A stretch of DNA of 64,000 nt from a virus. Where the stretch lies: the IMG/VR virus record IMGVR_UViG_3300032304_000977, positions 64,001-128,000 of that record, one strand, 5' to 3'. The translations under genes were made by a program, and so were the position numbers. This document shows positions 51,113-58,106 of the stretch, piece by piece. Positions within the stretch are counted from its first letter, which is position 1. The number at the start of each line of letters is the position of its first letter. The notes beneath the pieces were generated by a model. That model was not told where the DNA came from. It did no database searches and worked only from the letters and a program-made list of their open reading frames with translations.

Positions 51113-51253
51113 TTACCTAGTAACCCCCACGATCTCTGGATTATATCCAAATGAACCTGTGCGTGCATCTAATGACCATGTTCTAATGGCTTTCTGACTT
51201 ACGAGATGCGAACACATTTGTAACATTTGAATTTCTATTCCTTTTTCAATCAT
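51113..51253 (-). CDS. 46-aa small protein
   Basis: 46 residues: MIEKGIEIQMLQMCSHLVSQ, then KAIRTWSLDARTGSFGYNPE and IVGVTR. Promoter upstream and intrinsic terminator downstream fit an own transcript. The ATG lies only about 10 bases past the -10, so it would be nearly leaderless; an internal ATG (Met10 or Met13) after AAAGGAA is the alternative. Codon content looks protein-like. No family recognised. Confidence 0.5.
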   Translation of the reverse strand: MIEKGIEIQMLQMCSHLVSQKAIRTWSLDARTGSFGYNPEIVGVTR

Positions 51254-51263
51254 CGAGGTATCA

Positions 51264-51292
51264 AGTATACCTCTTTTATTTATATATGTCAA
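51264..51292 (-). promoter_or_regulatory. Sigma70-type promoter for the 46-aa ORF
   Basis: TTGACA (51287-51292), 17-base spacer, TATACT (51264-51269) on the minus strand. The -35 overlaps the stop of the MazG-like gene. The spacer also contains TATAAATA, so both early and late use is possible. Confidence 0.85.
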
Positions 51293-51576
51293 GCACTTTT
51301 TTCATCTATTTCGGAAAAAATTTTTGACCAAGTCATCAATTTATTCATCTTCTCATTCTTCGCAGCCATCACAGCTGCTTCACTGACTATACCATTATCA
51401 ATCAGCAAGTCAATCATACACATAAGATCACCAACTTCTTCTTCGAGATGTTGACGATTACTCATACCTTTGAAAAAATCATCAGCACCAAACCTAAACA
51501 CCTTACTGATTGCTTGAGTCACTTCAGCACATTCTTCCTGAGTTATGAGCAGGATCTCTTTTGTAGTTTCATTCAT
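51289..51576 (-). CDS. MazG-like nucleotide pyrophosphohydrolase
   Basis: 95 residues, all-helical. The metal-binding motif is present: E14-E15-C-A-E18 in ITQEECAEVTQAI, and E46-E47-V-G-D50 in LEEEVGDLMCMIDLL. That is the EExxE...ExxD signature of the MazG/PRA-PH fold, which hydrolyses NTPs or dNTPs; phage versions may cleanse nucleotides or lower alarmones. The ATG lies about seven bases past a perfect -10, so the mRNA appears leaderless. Confidence 0.82.
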   Translation of the reverse strand: MNETTKEILLITQEECAEVTQAISKVFRFGADDFFKGMSNRQHLEEEVGDLMCMIDLLIDNGIVSEAAVMAAKNEKMNKLMTWSKIFSEIDEKSA

Positions 51577-51582
51577 ACACTA

Positions 51583-51611
51583 ATTATACATCCAAGTTGT
51601 TTATTTGTCAA
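51583..51611 (-). promoter_or_regulatory. Perfect sigma70 promoter for the MazG-like gene
   Basis: TTGACA (51606-51611), 17-base spacer, TATAAT (51583-51588) on the minus strand. Expected start at or next to the ATG at 51576. Confidence 0.92.
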
Positions 51612-51613
51612 GC

Positions 51614-51640
51614 AATAACCTTACGAACTGTAGGGTTATC
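51614..51640. repeat. Hairpin, copy 2 (inverted relative to copy 1)
   Basis: ATAACC/GGTTAT stem with a 13-16 base loop. Its reverse complement shares AGATAACCCTACA and TTCG and AAGGTTAT with copy 1 at 51011-51041. It lies between two tandem leftward promoters and would be in the 5' RNA made from the outer one. Confidence 0.7.
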
Positions 51641-51675
51641 TCCAAAGACTCTACATCAAAGGTCTCTACATGGTT

Positions 51676-51704
51676 ATTATACAATGTTTTTTAATTAATG
51701 TCAA
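51676..51704 (-). promoter_or_regulatory. Perfect sigma70 promoter, outer tandem copy
   Basis: TTGACA (51699-51704), 17-base spacer, TATAAT (51676-51681) on the minus strand, 93 bases upstream of the MazG promoter. Its transcript begins with the copy-2 hairpin. Confidence 0.9.
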
Positions 51705-51721
51705 GTCAATTATCATACCCA

Positions 51722-51728
51722 CTAAATA
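51722..51728 (+). promoter_or_regulatory. Candidate late promoter for the export operon
   Basis: Plus-strand CTAAATA about 50 bases before the first ATG of the rightward accessory operon. No sigma70 promoter faces right here. Motif and position only. Confidence 0.4.
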
Positions 51729-51774
51729 TTGATTGGCTAGACGCCAACAGAATTACAATAAAAAAGGAAATAAA

Positions 51775-52251
51775 ATGTACAGAAAGATCGCCACAAGCGT
51801 GCTTTTTGTCATGGCTTTATCTACAAACGTATTGGCTGAGCCAATCGTAACTGACTCGACTAGTAGAAGCACAACAGATTCTACATCAACAAGCACAACA
51901 ACAGTAAAATCACCACCACCAACAGCAGTGGCTCCAGCAATTACCATAATTAATTCGGATGTTTGCGCAGTAGCTGTATCTGGCGCAACTCAAACGCAAA
52001 TTCTTGGTATCTCTTTCGGTGCCACAATGACTGATAAGAATTGCGAAAGATTAAAATTAGCTCGTTCTACATATGATATGGGTATGAAAGTAGCAGCGGT
52101 TGCTATTATGTGCCAAGATGAGCGTGTGTTCTCAGCAATGATGAATGCAGGTACACCATGCCCAGTTGATGGTAAAATTGGTGAACAAGCAAAGAAAATC
52201 TGGGAAGAAAATCCAGATCGCATTCCACAAAAAGTAAAAAGTAAGGACTAA
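51775..52251 (+). CDS. Exported Cys-containing phage protein
   Basis: 158 residues from the ATG at 51775 (AAAAAGGAAAT upstream); an earlier in-frame ATG lacks a site. Signal peptide MYRKIATSVLFVMALSTNVL with cleavage after AEP or nearby. A Ser/Thr-rich linker and Pro cluster follow. The C-terminal part has VCAVAVSGATQTQILGISFG, MTDKNCERLKLARSTYDMGM, KVAAVAIMCQDERVFSAMM and TPCPVDGKIG. Four conserved-looking Cys suggest disulphides in the periplasm. I have seen this MTDxNCERLKL..YDMGMKVAA pattern in other aquatic T4-like phages; function unknown. Confidence 0.7.
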   Translation: MYRKIATSVLFVMALSTNVLAEPIVTDSTSRSTTDSTSTSTTTVKSPPPTAVAPAITIINSDVCAVAVSGATQTQILGISFGATMTDKNCERLKLARSTYDMGMKVAAVAIMCQDERVFSAMMNAGTPCPVDGKIGEQAKKIWEENPDRIPQKVKSKD

Positions 52252-52254
52252 CCA

Positions 52255-54453
52255 ATGAAGTTGGTTTCTGTTTTTGCTGCTATTTTGACAGCAGGTTTTG
52301 CCTGCTCAGTCAATGCACAAAACTTAGTTTCTGGAAATATACTATCACCAACAGTAAATTCCTGGACAGGAACTGTTCAAGGACAAAATGGTGGATACTC
52401 TGGTGGAACCACACCAGCATTTAATCCTAATACAAACACAATTATATTTGGATATACGACAGCAACTGCTGCGCAAACAATTGCCATCAATCAAGCATTG
52501 TCTGGTACAGGTATACAAGTCGGTGGTTACAATTATTCTTGGAGTATCAATAATGATCCAGCAACTGGTCAATATGGAACATTGACTGGAAGTGTTGTGT
52601 TAAAAGATTCTGTAGGAAATGCACTTCAAACATACAACTACAACTATCTACAACAATCTGGTGGTTTTATACAGTATTCTGGCACCGAGTCGTTTCCTCA
52701 AAATTATTCATTAGCAAATTTATCTAATTTGGAAGTATCATTTACGGGTAAAGATGCTAGATTCTGGGCAGGTTATTACGGACCACAAGTTCGTAATCCA
52801 TCGATTACATTAAACTATACTGTTGATCCATGCGCAGGAAATCCAGCGTACTCTCCATCTTGTCCAAATTATAACACAGTAGTAACCAGTCCTAATTTGC
52901 TGGCTGGGGTAACTGGACCACAAGCGTATGCCATTAACCAAGCATTATCTAATGCTGGTGCTGGCGCTACTATCCACGGATTTAATTATGGTTATGACTA
53001 TAATGTTGCTGGAAGAAGTTGTGCTATATGGGATCTATTTGGTTTTTGTTTGTCGGGGTGGAACTATTCAGATGCTGGTGTATCAACTGTTATCACAGAC
53101 AGTAATAATGCTACGTTGTTTAGTGAGTCTAATGTTCATAATGGTGGGAATAACGGAATCTCTGGAACATTTGCTAAACAGTTTAGATTCGGTGCTTCTA
53201 AACCAATATCTACACTTGGTGGGTTTGCTATGGCACCATGGACTAGCGGAAATGCTAGTATAACAAATATGCATAGTAGTGCGGTATATACGGCAGATCC
53301 TTGTCTAGATCCTCTTTCTTCGCCATCATGTTCTGGATATGCTGCAGCGTATTTGACTCAACAGTGTAATGCAAATCCACTTTACAATTCAGCATGTCCT
53401 GGATACGCACAAGCATACTTCACCCAACAATGTACTGTGAATGCATTATATGACCCAGCATGTCCTGGATACGCATCAGCTTATCTAACATATCAGTGTT
53501 CAATAAATCCATTGTATAGCACTACATGTTCTGGATATGCTGCAGCATATAAAATTCAACAATGTACCGCCAGTCCACTTTATGCAACTGACTGTCCTGG
53601 ATACGAACAAGCGTATTTAAATTCTCAGTGTATTAAAGATTCATTATATTCAACAAAATGTGAAGGTTATGCTACTGCTTACGCTATAAAATATCTAACA
53701 CCAATATCATCAGACTCATCTGTTGCTAACGCAGTTAATGGTTCACTATCAGATACTGCTGCAACTAAAGCAAATGATCCAGCGACTACAAAAGTGGCAG
53801 TCAATACTGTTACAACATCTATCAATACAGATGGTTCTGTTTCAACTGGTGTGTCAGCTACTGGTGATACCAACGTAGATAAAGCAATTACACATAAAGC
53901 ATCAACGACCAATACTGCACCAGCTGCAGTTCAGTTGGCGCCACCTCCACCTCCACCACAACAAATGGCTCAAAATGAACCAAAAGGTGGTGGCGATAAA
54001 CCAGAACCAAAGGGTAGTAACGAAAAACAAGAGGATAGAAAAGATGATGCTCCGAAAGGCTCTGGAGGCAATTCTCCGTCACAAAATATTAATACTACTC
54101 AAGCGTCGTCTGATAAACCAGCAGCACCAACTACTCGTCAAGCAATCCAAGAACGAAGAGAAGCTGCAGCAAAAGCAGAAGCAGTAGAAAAAGGTAAAAA
54201 CCTTGCCAATGAAATGGGCAAAGCTGCTGATATGGAAACACAAAAAGCAGTTCAGAATGTAGTTATTCAAGCAATGGGATTTACTCCTGGCTTTGATGTT
54301 TATAACAAAACAATGCTACCAGATGTTGCTGGTTATAAACCATACTCAGTGTATAATAATCAAAAAACTGTAGACAATGAGAGAATTCTTAGAGGAATGT
54401 CTCGTGCTTCTGATAAACTACACGAATCATTAGTCGATTCCCAATACAAATGA
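52255..54453 (+). CDS. Large exported Cys-repeat protein
   Basis: 732 residues. Signal peptide of about 22 residues (MKLVSVFAAILTAGFACSVN-A). Residues about 25-185 and 210-340 are two related beta domains, each ending in a DPCxxxPxxSPSC motif. Residues about 345-485 are six units of 22 residues with the pattern C-x(2)-N-P-L-Y-x(3)-C-P-G-Y-A-x-A-Y-x(2)-Q-Q. The rest is Thr/Asp-rich, then has a PPPPPPQQ run, a charged Lys/Glu/Gly stretch and a helical C-terminus. Twin Cys per unit suggest disulphide-linked rods outside the cytoplasm. It follows the small exported protein by three bases and overlaps the next gene (ATGA). Confidence 0.75.
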   Translation: MKLVSVFAAILTAGFACSVNAQNLVSGNILSPTVNSWTGTVQGQNGGYSGGTTPAFNPNTNTIIFGYTTATAAQTIAINQALSGTGIQVGGYNYSWSINNDPATGQYGTLTGSVVLKDSVGNALQTYNYNYLQQSGGFIQYSGTESFPQNYSLANLSNLEVSFTGKDARFWAGYYGPQVRNPSITLNYTVDPCAGNPAYSPSCPNYNTVVTSPNLLAGVTGPQAYAINQALSNAGAGATIHGFNYGYDYNVAGRSCAIWDLFGFCLSGWNYSDAGVSTVITDSNNATLFSESNVHNGGNNGISGTFAKQFRFGASKPISTLGGFAMAPWTSGNASITNMHSSAVYTADPCLDPLSSPSCSGYAAAYLTQQCNANPLYNSACPGYAQAYFTQQCTVNALYDPACPGYASAYLTYQCSINPLYSTTCSGYAAAYKIQQCTASPLYATDCPGYEQAYLNSQCIKDSLYSTKCEGYATAYAIKYLTPISSDSSVANAVNGSLSDTAATKANDPATTKVAVNTVTTSINTDGSVSTGVSATGDTNVDKAITHKASTTNTAPAAVQLAPPPPPPQQMAQNEPKGGGDKPEPKGSNEKQEDRKDDAPKGSGGNSPSQNINTTQASSDKPAAPTTRQAIQERREAAAKAEAVEKGKNLANEMGKAADMETQKAVQNVVIQAMGFTPGFDVYNKTMLPDVAGYKPYSVYNNQKTVDNERILRGMSRASDKLHESLVDSQYK
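53300..53690 (+). repeat. Six coding repeats of about 66 bases (Cys-x9-Cys-x11)
   Basis: Units such as CNANPLYNSACPGYAQAY, CTVNALYDPACPGYASAY and CSINPLYSTTCSGYAAAY, mostly 22 residues apart. Copies differ at DNA level but spacing is strict. Confidence 0.88.
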
Positions 54454-54647
54454 CAGAACTATTCGAATCATTCATGGTTTTTTATTTGTTAGAGATCTTG
54501 GTGCTAATAATTGCATATTTTCTCTTACGTAATACTAACGAAAACGAAAAAGAATTGAAAGAAGAAGTAAGAGAAGTTGTTGGACCATCTGCTTCTGACA
54601 TTATTAAAATGCGAAGTATAGCAAAACAACTAAAAAGAAATAGATAA
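54450..54647 (+). CDS. Small single-span membrane protein
   Basis: 65 residues. Residues about 8-27 form a membrane helix (MVFYLLEILVLIIAYFLL), followed by an acidic then basic cytoplasmic-type tail (ENEKELKEEVREVV, KQLKRNR). The ATG overlaps the upstream stop (ATGA), so it is coupled to the exported repeat protein. Could be an inner-membrane partner. No family recognised. Confidence 0.65.
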   Translation: MTELFESFMVFYLLEILVLIIAYFLLRNTNENEKELKEEVREVVGPSASDIIKMRSIAKQLKRNR

Positions 54648-54658
54648 AGGAAAAAAAA

Positions 54659-55192
54659 ATGACAGAAGAAATCAAAGACGTCAATAAAAAGATTGACGAA
54701 GCAGAAGCAGCAGTAAAGAAGTATGCAAGCAAAGACACTGTTATTAGTATTGGTGGATATGAATTCACTCCAGCAAAACTAATGGTAGCTGCTACAATAG
54801 TGTCGTCAACACTTGGTGGTCTTTATGGTGCATTTGAAGTTTATAAAGACTATCAAAGTATGAAGGAAAAAATTGCAAAATATGTGTCACCAGATTTAAC
54901 TGAAGTGTATAAAAAACTTGCTGTTATTGAAGAAAATAGCCAAAAGACTAGCGATTATACACGTGACATCAAAGGTGACTTGAAGAACGATATTCGCCGT
55001 CTAGAGGGTGTTGTTGAGAGTGTAGAACGTAGCGCCAAACAATCTCAAAGAGAAGCTGATCAAGCTGTTAAAGAAGTTCGCGATGAAGTCAGACAAGTTC
55101 GAAAAGAATCTGAACAAGTTGCTAAAAATCTAGAGAAAGATGTTGATCGTAAAATCCAAAGAGCATTGGATAATCCATTGGCTGGAAAATGA
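54659..55192 (+). CDS. Membrane-anchored coiled-coil protein
   Basis: 177 residues. A helical charged N-terminus, a membrane segment about residues 43-62 (LMVAATIVSSTLGGLYGAFE), then a long coiled coil from about 85 to 170 with heptads such as DIRRLEGVVESVERSAKQSQ and AVKEVRDEVRQVRKESEQVA. AAAGGAAAAA precedes the ATG. It resembles spanin-, tether- or pore-stabiliser-like proteins in layout only. The stop overlaps the next small ORF. Confidence 0.65.
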   Translation: MTEEIKDVNKKIDEAEAAVKKYASKDTVISIGGYEFTPAKLMVAATIVSSTLGGLYGAFEVYKDYQSMKEKIAKYVSPDLTEVYKKLAVIEENSQKTSDYTRDIKGDLKNDIRRLEGVVESVERSAKQSQREADQAVKEVRDEVRQVRKESEQVAKNLEKDVDRKIQRALDNPLAGK

Positions 55193-55284
55193 ACTCATAC
55201 TTTCTGTTCGATATAAGTATATTAATCTTTTTAGAGTTGTGGTTTATACCATACAGAATCATAGGAGCAACAACAAATGACTGA
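55189..55284 (+). CDS. 31-aa membrane peptide
   Basis: MNSYFLFDISILIFLELWFI, then PYRIIGATTND: one hydrophobic span of about 16 residues and a short polar tail. The ATG overlaps the upstream TGA and its own end overlaps the next ATG by eight bases, giving continuous coupling. Too small for a family call; chance ORF cannot be excluded. Confidence 0.45.
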   Translation: MNSYFLFDISILIFLELWFIPYRIIGATTND

Positions 55285-55789
55285 AGAAAAGAAACCTCTC
55301 TCACGTTCTGAGAGAGAAGCAATAATTAAAGGAAAAGCAGCAATAACAATTTCTATTATGGCTGCTCTTCTGGCAATTAATACGTTGGTTGGGGGTTCTA
55401 ACTCCAGCAAAATTTTAAATAACACAATTTCTGCCAACAATCAATGGGCATGGTATCAAGCAAAAAATGTTCGTCAAGTATTATACGAAACAGCAGCATT
55501 ACAAGCAAATGGTTCTGTGAAAGAAAAATTATCTTCTGAAGCAAAACGCATGGAAGCAGATAAAAAAGAGATTATGGCTAAAGCGAAGGAATTAGAAAAA
55601 GAACGTGACGCAGCAAAATTGAAGTCACCATTCTTTACATACGCAGGTTCTTTACTTCAGATTGGCATTGTATTAACTACTGCATCAATTCTAGCAGTTA
55701 CTATGAGTCTATTCTGGGCAGGTGCTGGCGCAGGTGCAATCGGAGCATTACTATTGGCTAATGCTCATTGGCTGTTTATAACTCTATAA
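55277..55789 (+). CDS. DUF4337-family membrane protein
   Basis: 170 residues. First membrane helix about 22-42 (AAITISIMAALLAINTLVGG), a periplasmic or cytoplasmic helical domain with NQWAWYQAKNVRQVLYETAA and EAKRMEADKKEIMAKAKELE, then two C-terminal helices about 118-168 (YAGSLLQIGIVLTTASILAV and the GAGAGAIGALLLANAHWLF end). QWAWYQAK..RQxLYE and FxYAGxLLQIGIVL are DUF4337 hallmarks. Family function is unknown. GGAG precedes the ATG. Confidence 0.8.
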   Translation: MTEEKKPLSRSEREAIIKGKAAITISIMAALLAINTLVGGSNSSKILNNTISANNQWAWYQAKNVRQVLYETAALQANGSVKEKLSSEAKRMEADKKEIMAKAKELEKERDAAKLKSPFFTYAGSLLQIGIVLTTASILAVTMSLFWAGAGAGAIGALLLANAHWLFITL

Positions 55790-55800
55790 GGAAATGATTT

Positions 55801-56187
55801 ATGTCACAAGATAACAATAATAACATGAGCGTAAGTGACAAACCAAAAGAAGATTGGATGCAGAAGAAGTGGCGTCCAGCGATGGGGTGGATGTACATGA
55901 TCGTATGCTTCTGCGATATGGTTTTGTTTCCAGTAGCATGGTCAGTTTTGCAAGCATTAACCCATGGTAACGTAGGAAGCCAATGGAATCCACTAACACT
56001 ACAAGGTGCTGGTTTATTCCACTTGGCAATGGGTGCTGTTCTAGGTATTGCTGCTTGGGGTCGTACACAAGAGAAAGTTGCTGGCGCATCAACAGTGCCA
56101 ACAGCAGTAACTTCTACACCAACACCATCTCCTACACCAGTTCCACCAGCACCATCAGCAACTGGTAGAATGAAGATAGAAGATTAA
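55801..56187 (+). CDS. Holin-like membrane protein
   Basis: 128 residues. WRPAMGWMYMIVCFCDMVLF (about 25-45), a second hydrophobic stretch, the motif NPLTLQGAGLFHLAMGAVLG (about 62-83) and IAAWGRTQEK match the 3-TM phage/GTA holin family. The C-terminus is a Pro/Thr/Ser-rich tail (TPTPSPTPVPPAPS) with final charged residues. It ends the rightward accessory operon and is convergent with a lytic-gene operon that includes SleB-like and GH19 enzymes, so it could be the holin. Confidence 0.75.
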   Translation: MSQDNNNNMSVSDKPKEDWMQKKWRPAMGWMYMIVCFCDMVLFPVAWSVLQALTHGNVGSQWNPLTLQGAGLFHLAMGAVLGIAAWGRTQEKVAGASTVPTAVTSTPTPSPTPVPPAPSATGRMKIED

Positions 56188-56364
56188 TTACCAACTACCA
56201 TCATCAATAACTAAATGAAGACCGAGGAATAATAGGTTTACTTTACAAGACCAAGTCCTCGGTCCACTTACTTCATCTTTTCCCCACTCTAAACCAATTC
56301 TCCAATGATAGGGATTCACACATACTGTGATAAAGAATCCAGAATACTTTAACCACTTTAACAT
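56188..56364 (-). CDS. Conserved small phage protein (WLKYSGFF type)
   Basis: 58 residues from the ATG at 56364, which overlaps the upstream stop (TAATG). Sequence: MLKWLKYSGFFITVCVNPYH, WRIGLEWGKDE, then CKVNLLFLGLHLVIDDGSW. It has aromatic-rich beta strands and no signal. I have seen closely similar small proteins in many phages; function unknown. Confidence 0.7.
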   Translation of the reverse strand: MLKWLKYSGFFITVCVNPYHWRIGLEWGKDEVSGPRTWSCKVNLLFLGLHLVIDDGSW

Positions 56365-56612
56365 TATTCTTCCCACCTTTCTGTTTGATCAAATCTCTTT
56401 TCTTGAATCGTTTTCTCGTTAAAGGTTTTACGAGGATTCGCGCACATAACACAGTTTGGTTGTCCGCAATTTAATGCATGATGCTTAGCATACTTGTGGG
56501 GTTGTTTTACTTCAATCCCATGTGCCTTGGCGATTTCAACTTGTCGCTTAATGGCTGCTTCTTCTTTGTGAAGACGTTTGCTGTGATGTTCTTTTGCTTG
56601 TTCGTTACTCAT
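56364..56612 (-). CDS. Conserved small phage protein with Cys-x4-Cys-x2-Cys
   Basis: 82 residues. A basic helical N-terminus (EHHSKRLHKEEAAIKRQVEI) is followed by HKYAKHHALNCGQPNCVMCA, NPRKTFNEKTIQEKRFDQTE. The three Cys plus nearby His may bind zinc. Known to me as a conserved hypothetical in diverse phages. It shares one base with clpP and overlaps the next gene, so the three are coupled. Confidence 0.72.
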   Translation of the reverse strand: MSNEQAKEHHSKRLHKEEAAIKRQVEIAKAHGIEVKQPHKYAKHHALNCGQPNCVMCANPRKTFNEKTIQEKRFDQTERWEE

Positions 56613-57172
56613 TAATACAACTCCTTCACGTGATCACACAGTTTAAGTTTTTTTGCTTCTTGTGCAGAGAGCCAAACATCTTGCGGTGGCAGTAACTTGT
56701 CTCGGATAGTTTCTTCGTCCAAACCAGTGCATTTTTTATAGTGCGATATTAGACGCTTAGTTGTAAGATCAAACTCTTTCACCTGCGCAAACAGTTCATG
56801 CTCCTTGCCGAACGAACCCCATGAGTATTGATGGGAAAGAATTGATGTGTTTGGAGTAAGAATTCGTTGACCTTCAGTACCAGCCATAAACATCAACAAC
56901 CCTGCTGAAGCGATTTGCCCAAGACCAATAGTTCTAATTGGGATGTGACTACCTTTCATCGTATCAACAACAGCAAACGCTGCATTCAAATCGCCACCTG
57001 GAGAACAAATGATGAGGTTCAGCATTTCAGGCTGTTCCTCATCAAAGTTTGATGCGAAGATCCATTCGATTACATTTTTACAAGAGCTGACATTAACTTC
57101 TTCCATAAAGAGGAAAAAATTATGCTTAGAGTCGCCACCAGCATCCAGTTTAATATTGAGTTTTTCCATCAT
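56612..57172 (-). CDS. clpP: ClpP-like serine protease
   Basis: 186 residues from the first ATG of an ATGATG pair at 57167-57172, nine bases after GAGG; an upstream in-frame ATG lies inside the neighbouring gene. ClpP core: NLIICSPGGDLNAAFAVVDT, IGLGQIASAGLLMFMAGT with Ser89, TPNTSILSHQYSWGSFGK with His114, and PQDVWLSAQEA with Asp165, a complete catalytic triad. No ClpX or ClpA is in the window, so it would use a host unfoldase or act alone (for example on virion proteins). With the phage tmRNA nearby it could take part in tagged-protein turnover. Confidence 0.9.
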   Translation of the reverse strand: MMEKLNIKLDAGGDSKHNFFLFMEEVNVSSCKNVIEWIFASNFDEEQPEMLNLIICSPGGDLNAAFAVVDTMKGSHIPIRTIGLGQIASAGLLMFMAGTEGQRILTPNTSILSHQYSWGSFGKEHELFAQVKEFDLTTKRLISHYKKCTGLDEETIRDKLLPPQDVWLSAQEAKKLKLCDHVKELY

Positions 57173-57695
57173 AGAACTTATCCTCTTTCGGTTTATAAAA
57201 AATATGGCGACCAATCACAGTGGTCTTGTCCAGTTTCCAACGAGGATTTACATAATCTGCATGATAATATAAAGCACCCTTGGAAGGATCGTCAATTACT
57301 GCGTGATTAAAATACACGTACAAAGCAATTTTCCTTACCTCATTGTATATATTATCGTTTGGTTTGCGATTTACAGAACCATCGCATAACCATGAGAACT
57401 GACATGTTTTGCCAGTCTTTTGTTTGACAACGCCACAAATGCTGTTATCAAATTGTTTAGATTTTACTCGATTAAGAGTAACAGTTGCTACTGCGATTTT
57501 TCCACTTTCTGGCTCATAACCAGCTTCATAGTAGATATTGTCAGTTAAGCAATCAACTTCTGCTTTTTCTTTTGCGTTTAAGTATTCATATGGGACATTA
57601 ATTATACTTGTCGTTATTGATTTCCCATGAGTAGTTGTAAATAAGTATGCGAATATAACAACGATAAGTAATAAAATTGTTGTTGTGTACTTCAT
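57150..57695 (-). CDS. SleB-type cell-wall hydrolase with signal anchor
   Basis: 181 residues. Residues about 5-22 are a hydrophobic signal anchor (TTTILLLIVVIFAYLFTT). The hydrolase core reads DCLTDNIYYEAGYEPESGKI, AVATVTLNRVKSKQFDNSIC, GVVKQKT and CQFSWLCDG, typical of the SleB/Hydrolase_2 family; the Glu of YYEAG is the likely catalytic acid. Such enzymes cut peptidoglycan glycan strands. The anchor suggests SAR-endolysin-like export. It overlaps clpP by 23 bases. Confidence 0.85.
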   Translation of the reverse strand: MKYTTTILLLIVVIFAYLFTTTHGKSITTSIINVPYEYLNAKEKAEVDCLTDNIYYEAGYEPESGKIAVATVTLNRVKSKQFDNSICGVVKQKTGKTCQFSWLCDGSVNRKPNDNIYNEVRKIALYVYFNHAVIDDPSKGALYYHADYVNPRWKLDKTTVIGRHIFYKPKEDKFYDGKTQY

Positions 57696-57719
57696 TGTAT
57701 CTCCTTAATGGTTGAAGAA

Positions 57720-57749
57720 AAGATACACGCATGTGCGTGCGTGTATCTT
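57720..57749 (-). terminator. Intrinsic terminator with 12-bp stem
   Basis: AAGATACACGCA/TGCGTGTATCTT perfect stem with a 6-base loop, followed by TTTTCTT on the minus strand. It lies between the MTPFEI-type gene and the SleB-like gene. Confidence 0.85.
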
Positions 57750-57759
57750 CCAATCCCTA

Positions 57760-58035
57760 TCAGGTGGACTTTTTGCTAGTCTTTAGTGTATCTAGTGGGA
57801 TGTTTGAAACGAAACCATTCAAGGCAGTAGCCTTTGCAATGATATCAGCTTCAGTTGGGATAGCTGGGAAACCTGGATGATCAGGTGGCGCAGCTCCATT
57901 GAGTTTAGCAGTTTCGACTTTCATTTGCCAGTCGTTGCTAATTTGTTCACGCTTACCGTAGTATTCATCGTTAAGCATGTCTTTCGCCATTTTTAGTAGT
58001 TCAAGGCGAATCTCGAACGGAGTCATGTTAGACAT
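57760..58035 (-). CDS. Conserved T4-like phage protein (MTPFEIRLELLK type)
   Basis: 91 residues from the ATG at 58035, nine bases after AAGGAAG; a longer frame reaches 58071 without a site. N-terminal MSNMTPFEIRLELLKMAKDM and LNDEYYGKREQISNDW are strongly conserved in marine T4-like phages in my memory. The second half is Pro/Ala-rich. A TATAAATA box lies about 62 bases upstream. Function unknown; a late, possibly virion-related protein. Confidence 0.72.
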   Translation of the reverse strand: MSNMTPFEIRLELLKMAKDMLNDEYYGKREQISNDWQMKVETAKLNGAAPPDHPGFPAIPTEADIIAKATALNGFVSNIPLDTLKTSKKST

Positions 58036-58096
58036 ATTGTCTTCCTTTCTGTGTTGTGTGTAAAAAATCAAATTGTGTGTTCATAATGTAGACTAT

Positions 58097-58104
58097 TATT
58101 TATA
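58097..58104 (-). promoter_or_regulatory. Candidate T4-type late promoter (TATAAATA)
   Basis: Exact TATAAATA on the minus strand in the gap before the MTPFEI-type gene. Motif and position only. Confidence 0.55.
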
Positions 58105-58106
58105 AT

